Both the position numbers and the translations under genes were made by a program. Source: Pseudocolwellia sp. AS88 (lineage in GTDB: Bacteria > Pseudomonadota > Gammaproteobacteria > Enterobacterales > Alteromonadaceae). From it: 64,000 bases of DNA. The stretch lies in contig NZ_JAUPEC010000013.1 in the NCBI RefSeq assembly GCF_030551755.1, positions 51,697 through 115,696 on the forward strand, written 5' to 3'. The notes beneath the pieces are model-generated. The model saw nothing but the letters and a program-made list of their open reading frames with translations, searched no databases and was not told the origin of the DNA. The stretch's first letter is position 1, and every line of letters starts with the position of its first letter. Of the stretch, positions 57,361-64,000 are shown in pieces.

Positions 57361-58497
57361 ATGACTGACTCAATTGTAAACAAACTCGCTAGAGATGAAC
57401 TGGTTAGTATGATCCCATACGAGTCAGCACGTCGTTTACATGCGGGCAATGGTGAATTTAACAATAAAACCTGGTTAAACGCTAATGAAGCTTCTGGCTT
57501 AGGTGAGTATGAACTCAGTGCTGATTGTGTAAATCGATACCCTGATTTTCAACCTGTATCACTTATTAGTGCATATAGTGAATATAGCCAACAGCCTAAA
57601 GAAAACATATTAGCGACACGTGGCGCAGACGAAGGTATTGAATTAATTATTCGTACCTTTTGTAAAGCTTATGAAGATAGCATCCTCATTTGCCCACCCA
57701 CTTATGGTATGTACGCTATTAGTGCTGAAAATCATGGCGCTGGCATTATTCGAGTTCCGTTAATTAATAACGAACTTGATATGAAAAATATTGAGCAAGA
57801 AGTTGGTAATGCTAAAGTTGTGTTTTTATGTTCTCCAGGTAACCCTACGGGGAATATTTTACCCCAAGAGCAAATAGAGCAAGCATTAAACCTATTTAAA
57901 GATTCAGCTATGGTTGTAGTTGATGAAGCCTACATTGAGTTTTGTAAAGATACTTCAGTATCAAGCTGGATAGCTAAATACGATAACTTAATTATTTTAA
58001 GAACCTTATCTAAAGCTTTTGCTTTGGCGGGTTTACGCTGTGGGTTTACGCTAGCGAATAGCGATGTAATTGCTATGTTAAGTAAAGTTATTGCTCCATA
58101 CCCAATTTCAGCTCCTGTTGCTGAACTTGCAAGTAAAGCATTACAAAATAAAAACTTAGCACGCGTAGCTAAAAGAGTTGAAAGCACTAATGCACTAGCG
58201 GTAGATTTATCAGCATGGTTATCTCAGCAGTCGTGGTGTAGCAAGGTATTCCCTACAAACGCTAACTTTGTGTTATTTAAAACCACACATAAAGATTTTA
58301 TTTTTAATCTTTTAGTAGAAAAAAACATTTTAATTAGAGATCAATCTAAGCAACCGCAATTAGCTGATTGCTTACGTATTAGTATTGGTAGCCCAGAAGA
58401 ATTAATGGCTCTTAGACAAGTCATAGAAGCAGGCTTTGCAGCCTTATCTTCAAATTCTAGCTTAACGAACGAGTCACAAGAGGTTTCAGAGAAATAA
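57361..58497 (+). CDS. hisC: histidinol-phosphate aminotransferase
   Basis: PLP enzyme of the class I/II aminotransferases, making histidinol phosphate from imidazole-acetol phosphate and glutamate. The 378 residues keep [10 protein letters not shown], the PLP lysine in [16 protein letters not shown], and the arginine in [10 protein letters not shown] at the C-terminus. It follows hisD by three bases and is one base before hisB. The C-terminal serine-rich tail is a little longer than usual. Confidence 0.97.
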   Translation: MTDSIVNKLARDELVSMIPYESARRLHAGNGEFNNKTWLNANEASGLGEYELSADCVNRYPDFQPVSLISAYSEYSQQPKENILATRGADEGIELIIRTFCKAYEDSILICPPTYGMYAISAENHGAGIIRVPLINNELDMKNIEQEVGNAKVVFLCSPGNPTGNILPQEQIEQALNLFKDSAMVVVDEAYIEFCKDTSVSSWIAKYDNLIILRTLSKAFALAGLRCGFTLANSDVIAMLSKVIAPYPISAPVAELASKALQNKNLARVAKRVESTNALAVDLSAWLSQQSWCSKVFPTNANFVLFKTTHKDFIFNLLVEKNILIRDQSKQPQLADCLRISIGSPEELMALRQVIEAGFAALSSNSSLTNESQEVSEK

Positions 58498-58498
58498 C

Positions 58499-59569
58499 AT
58501 GGCAAAACAAAACATATTATTTATTGATCGCGATGGTACATTAATAGAAGAACCTATTACTGATAAACAAGTAGATACTTTAGAAAAATTGGTATTCGAA
58601 CCCAATGTAATTCCTGTGTTATTAAAATTACAAAGTAAAGGCTACCGTTTAGTTATGGTATCAAACCAAGATGGTTTAGGTACCGACAGCTACCCACAAA
58701 GCGACTTTGATTTACCTCATAACAAAATGATGGATATTTTCTCTTCTCAAGGTGTTGTTTTTGATGACGTTTTATTATGCCCTCATTTTGATGAAGACAA
58801 CTGTTCATGCCGTAAGCCTAAGTTAGGTATGGTAAGTGAATACTTAAAAGAAGGTAAAGTTAATTTTGCTGACTCTTATGTTATTGGCGACCGTATTACT
58901 GATATTCAATTAGCCGAAAACATGGGTATTACTGGCATTCAGTACAACCCTAAAACATTAAATTGGAACGACATTGCTGAACAATTATTAGTTAAACCTC
59001 GTAAAGCAAATGTAACTCGTACCACTAAAGAAACTGATATTAACATTGAAGTAAATTTAGATACGCCAGTTGGCACTAAAATCGAAACAGGCTTAGGATT
59101 TTTCGATCATATGTTAGAGCAAATTTCAGCTCACGGTGGCTTCTCTTTACAAGTAAGTGTTGATGGCGATTATCACATTGATGAACATCATAGCGTAGAA
59201 GATACCGCTTTAGCTCTAGGCCAAGCACTAAAAGAAGCTTTAGGTGACAAACGCGGTATTGGTCGATTTGGTTTCGTACTTCCTATGGATGAATGCAGAG
59301 CTGAATGTTCTATCGATTTATCAGGTCGTCCTTGGTTAGCTTTTGATGCTAACTTTACTGATGATCGTGTTGGCACTATGTCAACTCAAATGGTTTCTCA
59401 CTTTTTCCGTTCGTTAGCTGATGCAATGGCAATTACTCTTCACTTATCAACCACTGAAGGTAACTGTCATCATCAAGTAGAAAGCTTATTTAAAGTATTT
59501 GGCCGCGCATTACGTCAAGCAATTGAAGTTAAAGGCGATGTATTACCAAGTACTAAAGGAGCTTTATAG
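58499..59569 (+). CDS. hisB: histidinol-phosphatase/imidazoleglycerol-phosphate dehydratase
   Basis: Bifunctional protein, 356 residues. The N-terminal HAD phosphatase domain (about 1-165) has nucleophile/acid aspartates in FIDRDGTLI and a zinc-binding [15 protein letters not shown] loop; the C-terminal dehydratase domain (about 168-356) has the metal-binding histidines in [15 protein letters not shown] and DEHHSVED. This fused form is usual in gammaproteobacteria. Its stop overlaps the hisH start by one base. Confidence 0.98.
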   Translation: MAKQNILFIDRDGTLIEEPITDKQVDTLEKLVFEPNVIPVLLKLQSKGYRLVMVSNQDGLGTDSYPQSDFDLPHNKMMDIFSSQGVVFDDVLLCPHFDEDNCSCRKPKLGMVSEYLKEGKVNFADSYVIGDRITDIQLAENMGITGIQYNPKTLNWNDIAEQLLVKPRKANVTRTTKETDINIEVNLDTPVGTKIETGLGFFDHMLEQISAHGGFSLQVSVDGDYHIDEHHSVEDTALALGQALKEALGDKRGIGRFGFVLPMDECRAECSIDLSGRPWLAFDANFTDDRVGTMSTQMVSHFFRSLADAMAITLHLSTTEGNCHHQVESLFKVFGRALRQAIEVKGDVLPSTKGAL

Positions 59570-60204
59570 TGACTTCAGAACTAAACAGCCAATTAAACGT
59601 TATTGTAGATACTGGCTGTGCCAACTTATCTTCAGTAAAGTTTGCTGTTGAACGTATAGGCTTAAAGGCATTAATTACTGACGATATCGACATTATAAAG
59701 TCAGCCGACAAAGTTATTTTACCCGGTGTAGGTAATGCTAAACATGCCATGGCTAATATTCATCAGAAAAACTTAGCGCCAACAATTCAAAGCTTAACTC
59801 AACCTGTTTTAGGTTTTTGTTTAGGTATGCAATTAATGACTGAAAGCTCACATGAAGGTAACTTTTCTGGCGAGTTAGAAATCATTGATTGTTTAAATCT
59901 GATCCCTACACAAGTAAAACCACTTCAAGCTGCGGGTCTGCGTTTGCCACATATGGGTTGGAACACACTAACTTCAGTTATCGACCATCCTGTTTTTCAG
60001 GATATTAGCAAAGGCGACTATTTTTACTTTGTTCATAGCTTCGCTGTTCCTGTCGGTGAATTTACAGCTGCAGTTTGTGAATATGGTACTGAATTTTCAG
60101 CAGCTATAGCGAAAGACAACTTCATTGGCTGTCAATTTCATCCTGAACGTTCAGGTAATGCTGGTAGTAAAATTATTAAAAATTTCTTGGAGATGAAGGC
60201 ATGA
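59569..60204 (+). CDS. hisH: imidazole glycerol phosphate synthase glutaminase subunit
   Basis: Gives ammonia from glutamine to HisF. The 211 residues have the class I amidotransferase triad: nucleophile Cys84 in LGFCLGMQLM, and the His and Glu of FHPERSG near the C-terminus. The start is GTG, sharing one base with the hisB stop (TAGTG). The end overlaps the hisA start by four bases. Confidence 0.97.
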   Translation: MTSELNSQLNVIVDTGCANLSSVKFAVERIGLKALITDDIDIIKSADKVILPGVGNAKHAMANIHQKNLAPTIQSLTQPVLGFCLGMQLMTESSHEGNFSGELEIIDCLNLIPTQVKPLQAAGLRLPHMGWNTLTSVIDHPVFQDISKGDYFYFVHSFAVPVGEFTAAVCEYGTEFSAAIAKDNFIGCQFHPERSGNAGSKIIKNFLEMKA

Positions 60205-60938
60205 TGATCCCCGCAATAGACCTTATTGATGGTCAAGTCGTTCGTCTTTACCAAGGCGATTACCAACAAAAAACAAATTACGTTTATACAGCTAAAGAGC
60301 GTCAAGACTTATACGCACAAGCAGGTGCAACGGTTATGCACTTTGTTGATTTAGACGGCGCTAAAGATTCAACTAAACGTCAATTAACTTTACTTAAAAC
60401 TTTAGTAAACCACGAAACCATGACGATTCAAGTAGGTGGTGGTGTTCGTTGTAAAGAAGATGTAGAGCAATTATTAGCTGTTGGCGCTGATCGTGTTGTT
60501 ATTGGCTCTTTAGCGATAAAACAACCTGAATTAGTCGCGGATTGGATCAAAGAGTTTGGCGGTGAAAAAATTGTTTTAGCGTTAGACGTTAAAATTGATG
60601 AGAAAGGTAATAAAACTTTACCTACTCATGGCTGGATAAAAGACAGTGGTGTTAATCTAGAAGATTTATTAGAACACTATCAAGACGCTGGCTTAAAGCA
60701 CGTACTTTGTACAGACATCAGCAAAGACGGTACTTTATCAGGCTCAAACGTAACTATGTACTCCGAGTTATGCGCACAATATCCTGAACTTGATTGGCAA
60801 GCATCAGGAGGCATTGGTTCATTAGACGATATTAAAGCCTTAATTCCAACAGGTGTGAGCGGCGTTATTTTAGGTCGTTCATTACTTGAAGGTAAATTTA
60901 CTTTAGAAGAGGCAATCGCATGCTGGCCTGCAAAATAA
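60201..60938 (+). CDS. hisA: phosphoribosylformimino-5-aminoimidazole carboxamide ribotide isomerase
   Basis: TIM-barrel isomerase of the histidine pathway. The catalytic Asp is in MIPAIDLIDGQVVRLYQGDY, and the phosphate-binding IQVGGGVR and GGIGSLDD loops are intact over 245 residues. Two ATG codons stand in a row; a GGAG in the end of hisH supports either. It is related to HisF by sequence. Confidence 0.97.
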   Translation: MMIPAIDLIDGQVVRLYQGDYQQKTNYVYTAKERQDLYAQAGATVMHFVDLDGAKDSTKRQLTLLKTLVNHETMTIQVGGGVRCKEDVEQLLAVGADRVVIGSLAIKQPELVADWIKEFGGEKIVLALDVKIDEKGNKTLPTHGWIKDSGVNLEDLLEHYQDAGLKHVLCTDISKDGTLSGSNVTMYSELCAQYPELDWQASGGIGSLDDIKALIPTGVSGVILGRSLLEGKFTLEEAIACWPAK

Positions 60939-60978
60939 AACCTTTATTAGCCAATGTATTTGTTAGAAGGAGTTACTG

Positions 60979-61755
60979 ATGCTCGCTAAAAGAATAATCC
61001 CTTGTCTTGATGTTAAAGACGGTAAAGTTGTTAAAGGTGTTAAATTTCGCAACCATGAAATTATTGGTGACATCGTTCCTTTAGCTGAACAGTATGCAAA
61101 AGCAGGTGCTGACGAATTAGTTTTTTACGATATTACAGCAAGTGCTGATGGTCGTGTTGTAGACAAAAGCTGGGTTACACGAATCGCACAAGTAATCGAT
61201 ATACCGTTTTGTGTGGCTGGTGGTATTAAAACTGAAGCAGATGCACAACAGATATTAAAAATGGGTGCTGACAAGATTAGCATCAACTCCCCTGCTTTAA
61301 TGGATCCTACATTAATTTCACGCCTTGCAGATCAATTTGGTCAGCAATGTGTTGTGGTAGGTATCGATAGTTTCTTTAATGAAGAAACAGGTGAATATCA
61401 AGTTTATCAATTTACAGGCGATGAATCACGTACACAAAAAACATCATGGACTACTTTTGAGTGGATCAAAAAAGTTCAAGAATTAGGTGCCGGTGAAATT
61501 GTTTTAAACTGTATGAACCAAGATGGTGTTCGAAAAGGTTACGACATTAAACAACTTGAGCAAGCGCGCGCTGTTTGTAACGTACCTTTAATTGCTTCAG
61601 GTGGTGCCGGTGAAATGGATCATTTTAGTGATGTATTTCAGCAAGCCGATGTAGACGGAGCTTTAGCTGCCAGTGTTTTTCATAAAGGCATCATCCCTAT
61701 CTCTGATTTAAAAGAGATGCTCAAACAAAACAAAGTTGAGATCAGAATATGTTAG
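60979..61755 (+). CDS. hisF: imidazole glycerol phosphate synthase cyclase subunit
   Basis: TIM-barrel cyclase that uses HisH-derived ammonia to form IGP and AICAR. The 258 residues have [17 protein letters not shown] (catalytic Asp11), DITAS, VAGGI and IASGGAG. The AGAAGGAG ribosome site lies in a 40-base gap after hisA, slightly larger than in E. coli. It overlaps hisI by seven bases. Confidence 0.98.
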   Translation: MLAKRIIPCLDVKDGKVVKGVKFRNHEIIGDIVPLAEQYAKAGADELVFYDITASADGRVVDKSWVTRIAQVIDIPFCVAGGIKTEADAQQILKMGADKISINSPALMDPTLISRLADQFGQQCVVVGIDSFFNEETGEYQVYQFTGDESRTQKTSWTTFEWIKKVQELGAGEIVLNCMNQDGVRKGYDIKQLEQARAVCNVPLIASGGAGEMDHFSDVFQQADVDGALAASVFHKGIIPISDLKEMLKQNKVEIRIC

Positions 61756-62369
61756 TTACATTAGAAAATAGCCAAGAACTCGCTTGGGACAAAATGGACA
61801 ACCTATTACCTGCCATTATTCAAGATGCCGCAACAGGCGCTGTATTAATGCAAGGTTTTATGAATCAAGAAGCATTAAAGGCTACATTAGAGTCAGGTAA
61901 AGCCACTTTCTTTAGTCGTTCTAAGCAACGTTTATGGATGAAAGGCGAAAGCTCAAATAACACATTAGATGTGCAACAAGTATTAGCTGACTGTGATAAA
62001 GACTGTTTATTAATTGCTGCTAATCCTAATGGTCCTACTTGTCATTTAAATACAACTTCATGTTTTCCTGAAGAAAAACTTAGCCAGCAAAACTTTTTAA
62101 GTCATTTAGAACGTTTTGTTGATAAACGTGCTAATGATCCAGTAGAAGAAAGCTACACAGCAAAGTTATTATCTCGCGGCACTAACAAAGTTGCTCAAAA
62201 AGTCGGTGAAGAAGGTGTTGAAGTCGTTATTGCAGCACTTGCTGAAACCAAAGAAGACTTTTTAGGTGAATGTGCTGATTTGTTTTATCACACACTTGTA
62301 CTCTTAAAAGATCAGAATGTTGAGCTTTCAGAAGTTATGGAAGTATTACAAAAGCGACATAATAAATAA
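61749..62369 (+). CDS. hisIE: phosphoribosyl-AMP cyclohydrolase/phosphoribosyl-ATP pyrophosphatase
   Basis: Bifunctional enzyme of steps two and three, 206 residues. The N-terminal cyclohydrolase has the metal residues in [10 protein letters not shown] and [12 protein letters not shown]; the C-terminal pyrophosphohydrolase (from about 115) has [12 protein letters not shown] and [13 protein letters not shown]. It is the last his gene and is followed by a clear terminator. Confidence 0.97.
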   Translation: MLVTLENSQELAWDKMDNLLPAIIQDAATGAVLMQGFMNQEALKATLESGKATFFSRSKQRLWMKGESSNNTLDVQQVLADCDKDCLLIAANPNGPTCHLNTTSCFPEEKLSQQNFLSHLERFVDKRANDPVEESYTAKLLSRGTNKVAQKVGEEGVEVVIAALAETKEDFLGECADLFYHTLVLLKDQNVELSEVMEVLQKRHNK

Positions 62370-62391
62370 CCTCATTTCGCTATGATCATCA

Positions 62392-62418
62392 AAGGCACTT
62401 TTTAGTGCCTTTTTTTAT
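62392..62418 (+). terminator. his operon terminator
   Basis: AAAGGCACT/AGTGCCTTT (62392-62400 with 62406-62414) with a five-T loop, followed by more T. It lies 22 bases past the hisIE stop. Confidence 0.92.
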
Positions 62419-62430
62419 TATCTATTATTT

Positions 62431-62450
62431 AACCTGAACTCGGCTTAATA
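62431..62450. repeat. solitary REP-like unit after his operon
   Basis: TTAACCTGAACTCGGCTTAA, two bases from the terminal unit of the element that begins 162 bases further on, and in the same orientation as its left end. It follows the his terminator directly. Confidence 0.55.
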
Positions 62451-62611
62451 TATTCTTCTCTAACAGCTACTTTTACTTGCTTCATCGTTAAATTTACTTG
62501 CAATAGGCTAGAGTATATTGCTAAAACCCTGATGCTAACAAAAATTAGTCGACCACTGTCGTTTAACGCTGTATTTATAAAATCACTACCTTTATGATAA
62601 TCTCAATTTAA

Positions 62612-62843
62612 TTAACCTCAACTCGGGTTAATGGATTTAATAACTCATTGATTTATTGTAGTATCTTTTAGCTTTATCAAGATTAAAAACATAAGAGGCC
62701 TTAATTCTCTCTCAATGATGAAATTTATGTGATTATCAAGGCGTTTTTATAAACCAATAGCTGGCTATTGGGCGTAAAAATAACGTAGATAGGCGCTTAA
62801 ATAGCATTATTGAGTAAAATAGCTTAACCCGAGCTGAGGTTAA
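62612..62843. repeat. dispersed 235-bp element, copy 2 (MITE- or REP-like)
   Basis: Left end TTAACCTCAACTCGGGTTAA (62612-62631) and inverted right end TTAACCCGAGCTGAGGTTAA (62824-62843); with flanking bases the pairing extends to TTAATTAACC/GGTTAATTAA. The outer parts are nearly identical to copy 1, while the centre differs: here a perfect hairpin CCAATAGC-TG-GCTATTGG (62754-62771) occupies the place of a different hairpin in copy 1, framed by TTTTTA/TAAAAA. It has no open frame. It ends 12 bases before the first possible GNAT start. Confidence 0.85.
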
Positions 62844-62855
62844 TTAATATCTTAA

Positions 62856-63365
62856 ATGGAAAATTGCATGCAAACAGCTTTAACATGGTGTACTAAACCT
62901 TTTTCTGAATTATCTACAAACGAACTTTTCGATATATTAAAACTTCGTGTTGATGTTTTTGTGGTAGAGCAAGCTTGTTATTACCCTGAACTTGATGAAC
63001 ATGACAGACATCCAGAAACCTTGCACTTTTTTGCTTATAATAAAGAAGAGTGTAATAAATCAGATTCAAGTCATAAGATAGCCGCATATCTCCGCATTTT
63101 ACCTAAAGGTACAAGCTACAATGATTATATTAGTATGGGGAGGGTTGTAGTTTCCCCTAATTCTCGTGGTTCTAAACTTGGTCACTCTTTATTGGATAAA
63201 GCGTTAAAAGTTTGCGCAACTAGCTTTCCAGGGCAAGACATAAAAATTTCGGCTCAGGAGCATTTAGAAGCTTATTACCAACAATATGACTTTGTGACAG
63301 CATCAGATATGTATTTAGAAGATAATATCCCACATATATCTATGATACGTAAGAGTAATGAATAA
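62856..63365 (+). CDS. elaA: GNAT family N-acetyltransferase (ElaA-like)
   Basis: A 169-residue GNAT protein of the ElaA type: LRVDVFVVEQACYYPELDEHD matches the ElaA pattern at about 27-47, and the acetyl-CoA loop region VVVSPNSRGSKLGHSLLDKAL is near 96-116. A second ATG at 62868 gives the start MQTALTW and may be the true one, since weak GGAAAA lies before it. The promoter probably lies inside or beyond the repeat element directly upstream. The acceptor is unknown. Confidence 0.87.
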   Translation: MENCMQTALTWCTKPFSELSTNELFDILKLRVDVFVVEQACYYPELDEHDRHPETLHFFAYNKEECNKSDSSHKIAAYLRILPKGTSYNDYISMGRVVVSPNSRGSKLGHSLLDKALKVCATSFPGQDIKISAQEHLEAYYQQYDFVTASDMYLEDNIPHISMIRKSNE

Positions 63366-63656
63366 TAGTTACCTACTCTGCTCAAACAATACTTATGTAA
63401 TAAACTATGCTTGGTTAAATAGGCTTATTAAAAAGAACTAAACCAAATTTAAGTTAAATCATATTAATAAAATAACTCGGCTATTGTTATTTAAAGTAAA
63501 GTTACGACTAAACGAGCAGTAAATACTGTTTACGTTCAATAATTAACCTATTAGATTTTGAAGCCATTTTATAAGGTCTATAACGGACAGTTTAACAACA
63601 AATCGAACACAGTTTGTTCAAACAGTTAAAAAGTGTGTTTTTTTATAAAAAAACGG
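63366..63656 (+). other. gap after GNAT gene
   Basis: About 290 AT-rich bases before the tRNA promoter. Only a weak terminator-like structure was seen: AACACA (63606-63611) with TGTGTT (63634-63639) enclosing a GTTTG/CAAAC hairpin, followed by Ts. No open frame with a ribosome site was found. Confidence 0.35.
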
Positions 63657-63685
63657 TTGACGTAGGTCAACGAGATTTGCATAAT
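63657..63685 (+). promoter_or_regulatory. tRNA cluster promoter
   Basis: TTGACG (63657-63662) and CATAAT (63680-63685) are 17 bases apart. A GC-rich discriminator (ACGCGCC) follows, typical of stable-RNA promoters under stringent control. About 23 bases separate it from the first tRNA. Confidence 0.8.
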
Positions 63686-63714
63686 ACGCGCCACTTGCTC
63701 AGGCAGGTTGGTAA

Positions 63715-63791
63715 GGCTACATAGCTCAGTTGGTTAGAGCACATCACTCATAATGATGGGGTCCCAGGTTCGAGTCCCGGTGTAGCCACCA
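63715..63791 (+). tRNA. tRNA-Met (CAT), elongator
   Basis: 77 bases with encoded CCA. The anticodon loop is CTCATAA (anticodon CAT), the acceptor stem GGCTACA pairs with TGTAGCC, and the T-loop is GGTTCGAGTCC. The sequence closely follows E. coli elongator tRNA-Met, not the initiator. Confidence 0.96.
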
Positions 63792-63801
63792 TTTTTGAAA
63801 T

Positions 63802-63886
<85 letters not shown>

Positions 63887-63926
63887 TTTCAAATCGCAAC
63901 GTAAGTTGCAAAGTAAGTTACATTGC

Positions 63927-64000
63927 AGGGGTATAGCCAAGCGGTAAGGCAGCGGGTTTTGATCCCGTCATTCAGAGGTTCAAATCCTCTTACCCCTGCC
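63927..64000 (+). tRNA. tRNA-Gln (TTG), last base outside the window
   Basis: Acceptor AGGGGTA pairs with TACCCCT, discriminator G, then CC at the window end; the final A of CCA lies beyond 64000. The anticodon loop TTTTGAT gives anticodon TTG. The Met-Leu(TAG)-Gln(TTG) order matches the E. coli metT-leuW-glnU cluster, which continues with more tRNAs, so further genes likely follow. Confidence 0.95.

Noticed and set aside
63657..63670. TTGACGTAGGTCAA as a regulator palindrome at the tRNA promoter
   Set aside because: The left half is the -35 box itself; a five-base symmetry is not enough to call an operator.

Overview
The window is AT-rich chromosomal DNA from a gammaproteobacterium, most likely a marine member of the Alteromonadales close to the Colwelliaceae (Colwellia/Thalassotalea type); this is inferred from gene content and gene order, not from a database search. 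Gene blocks match enterobacterial order: truA-accD-folC-dedD-cvpA-purF, mltF next to purL, yoaA-tsaB-slp-fadD, hisL-hisGDCBHA-FI, and a tRNA cluster Met-Leu-Gln like metT-leuW-glnU. No phage, insertion sequence with transposase, or CRISPR array was seen. Nearly all genes are intact housekeeping or metabolic genes.

Layout. 1-2.3 kb: leuCD on the minus strand, without leuA or leuB beside them. 2.4-8.4 kb: two ATP-dependent hydantoinase/oxoprolinase-type subunits (minus), facing away from a long SAM methyltransferase and a small helical protein (plus). This divergent four-gene module is the least explained metabolic unit here. 8.5-9.7 kb: a small unknown protein and a Yip1 membrane protein. 9.8-15.7 kb: the purF-truA block. 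15.8-17.4 kb: a MarR regulator, a divergent AhpD-like protein and an unlisted 45-residue basic protein. 17.4-24 kb: mltF, purL and an anchored FKBP. 24-34.8 kb: a complete glycogen operon (glgX-P-C-B-A in transcription order) preceded by a stand-alone CBM48 protein. 35.3-41.4 kb: a TonB-dependent receptor behind two LacI-type operators, followed by two tandem flavin-dependent halogenase homologues, a typical carbohydrate-uptake arrangement. 41.5-54.7 kb: sohB, a Pla-1/VolA-type lipase, a YciK-type dehydrogenase, a PAS-GGDEF cyclase, fadD with a FadR-like operator, an alpha/beta hydrolase, Slp, an M50-like protease, TsaB and YoaA. 54.9-62.4 kb: the complete histidine operon with leader peptide and attenuator. 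62.4-64 kb: a GNAT acetyltransferase and three tRNA genes, the last cut by the window edge.

The most unusual non-coding signal is a roughly 235-bp dispersed element present twice (about 24035-24271 and 62612-62843). It has about 20-bp terminal inverted repeats that are themselves imperfect palindromes, near-identical flanks, and a central hairpin whose sequence differs between copies while its pairing is kept. Solitary copies of the terminal unit lie near positions 47, 41502 and 62431. One element supplies the stop-codon region of glgA, and the other ends 12 bases before the first possible GNAT start codon.

Other points worth a look are the competing hairpins at the start of folC, the 45-residue basic protein at 17208-17345 and the hydantoinase-methyltransferase module.
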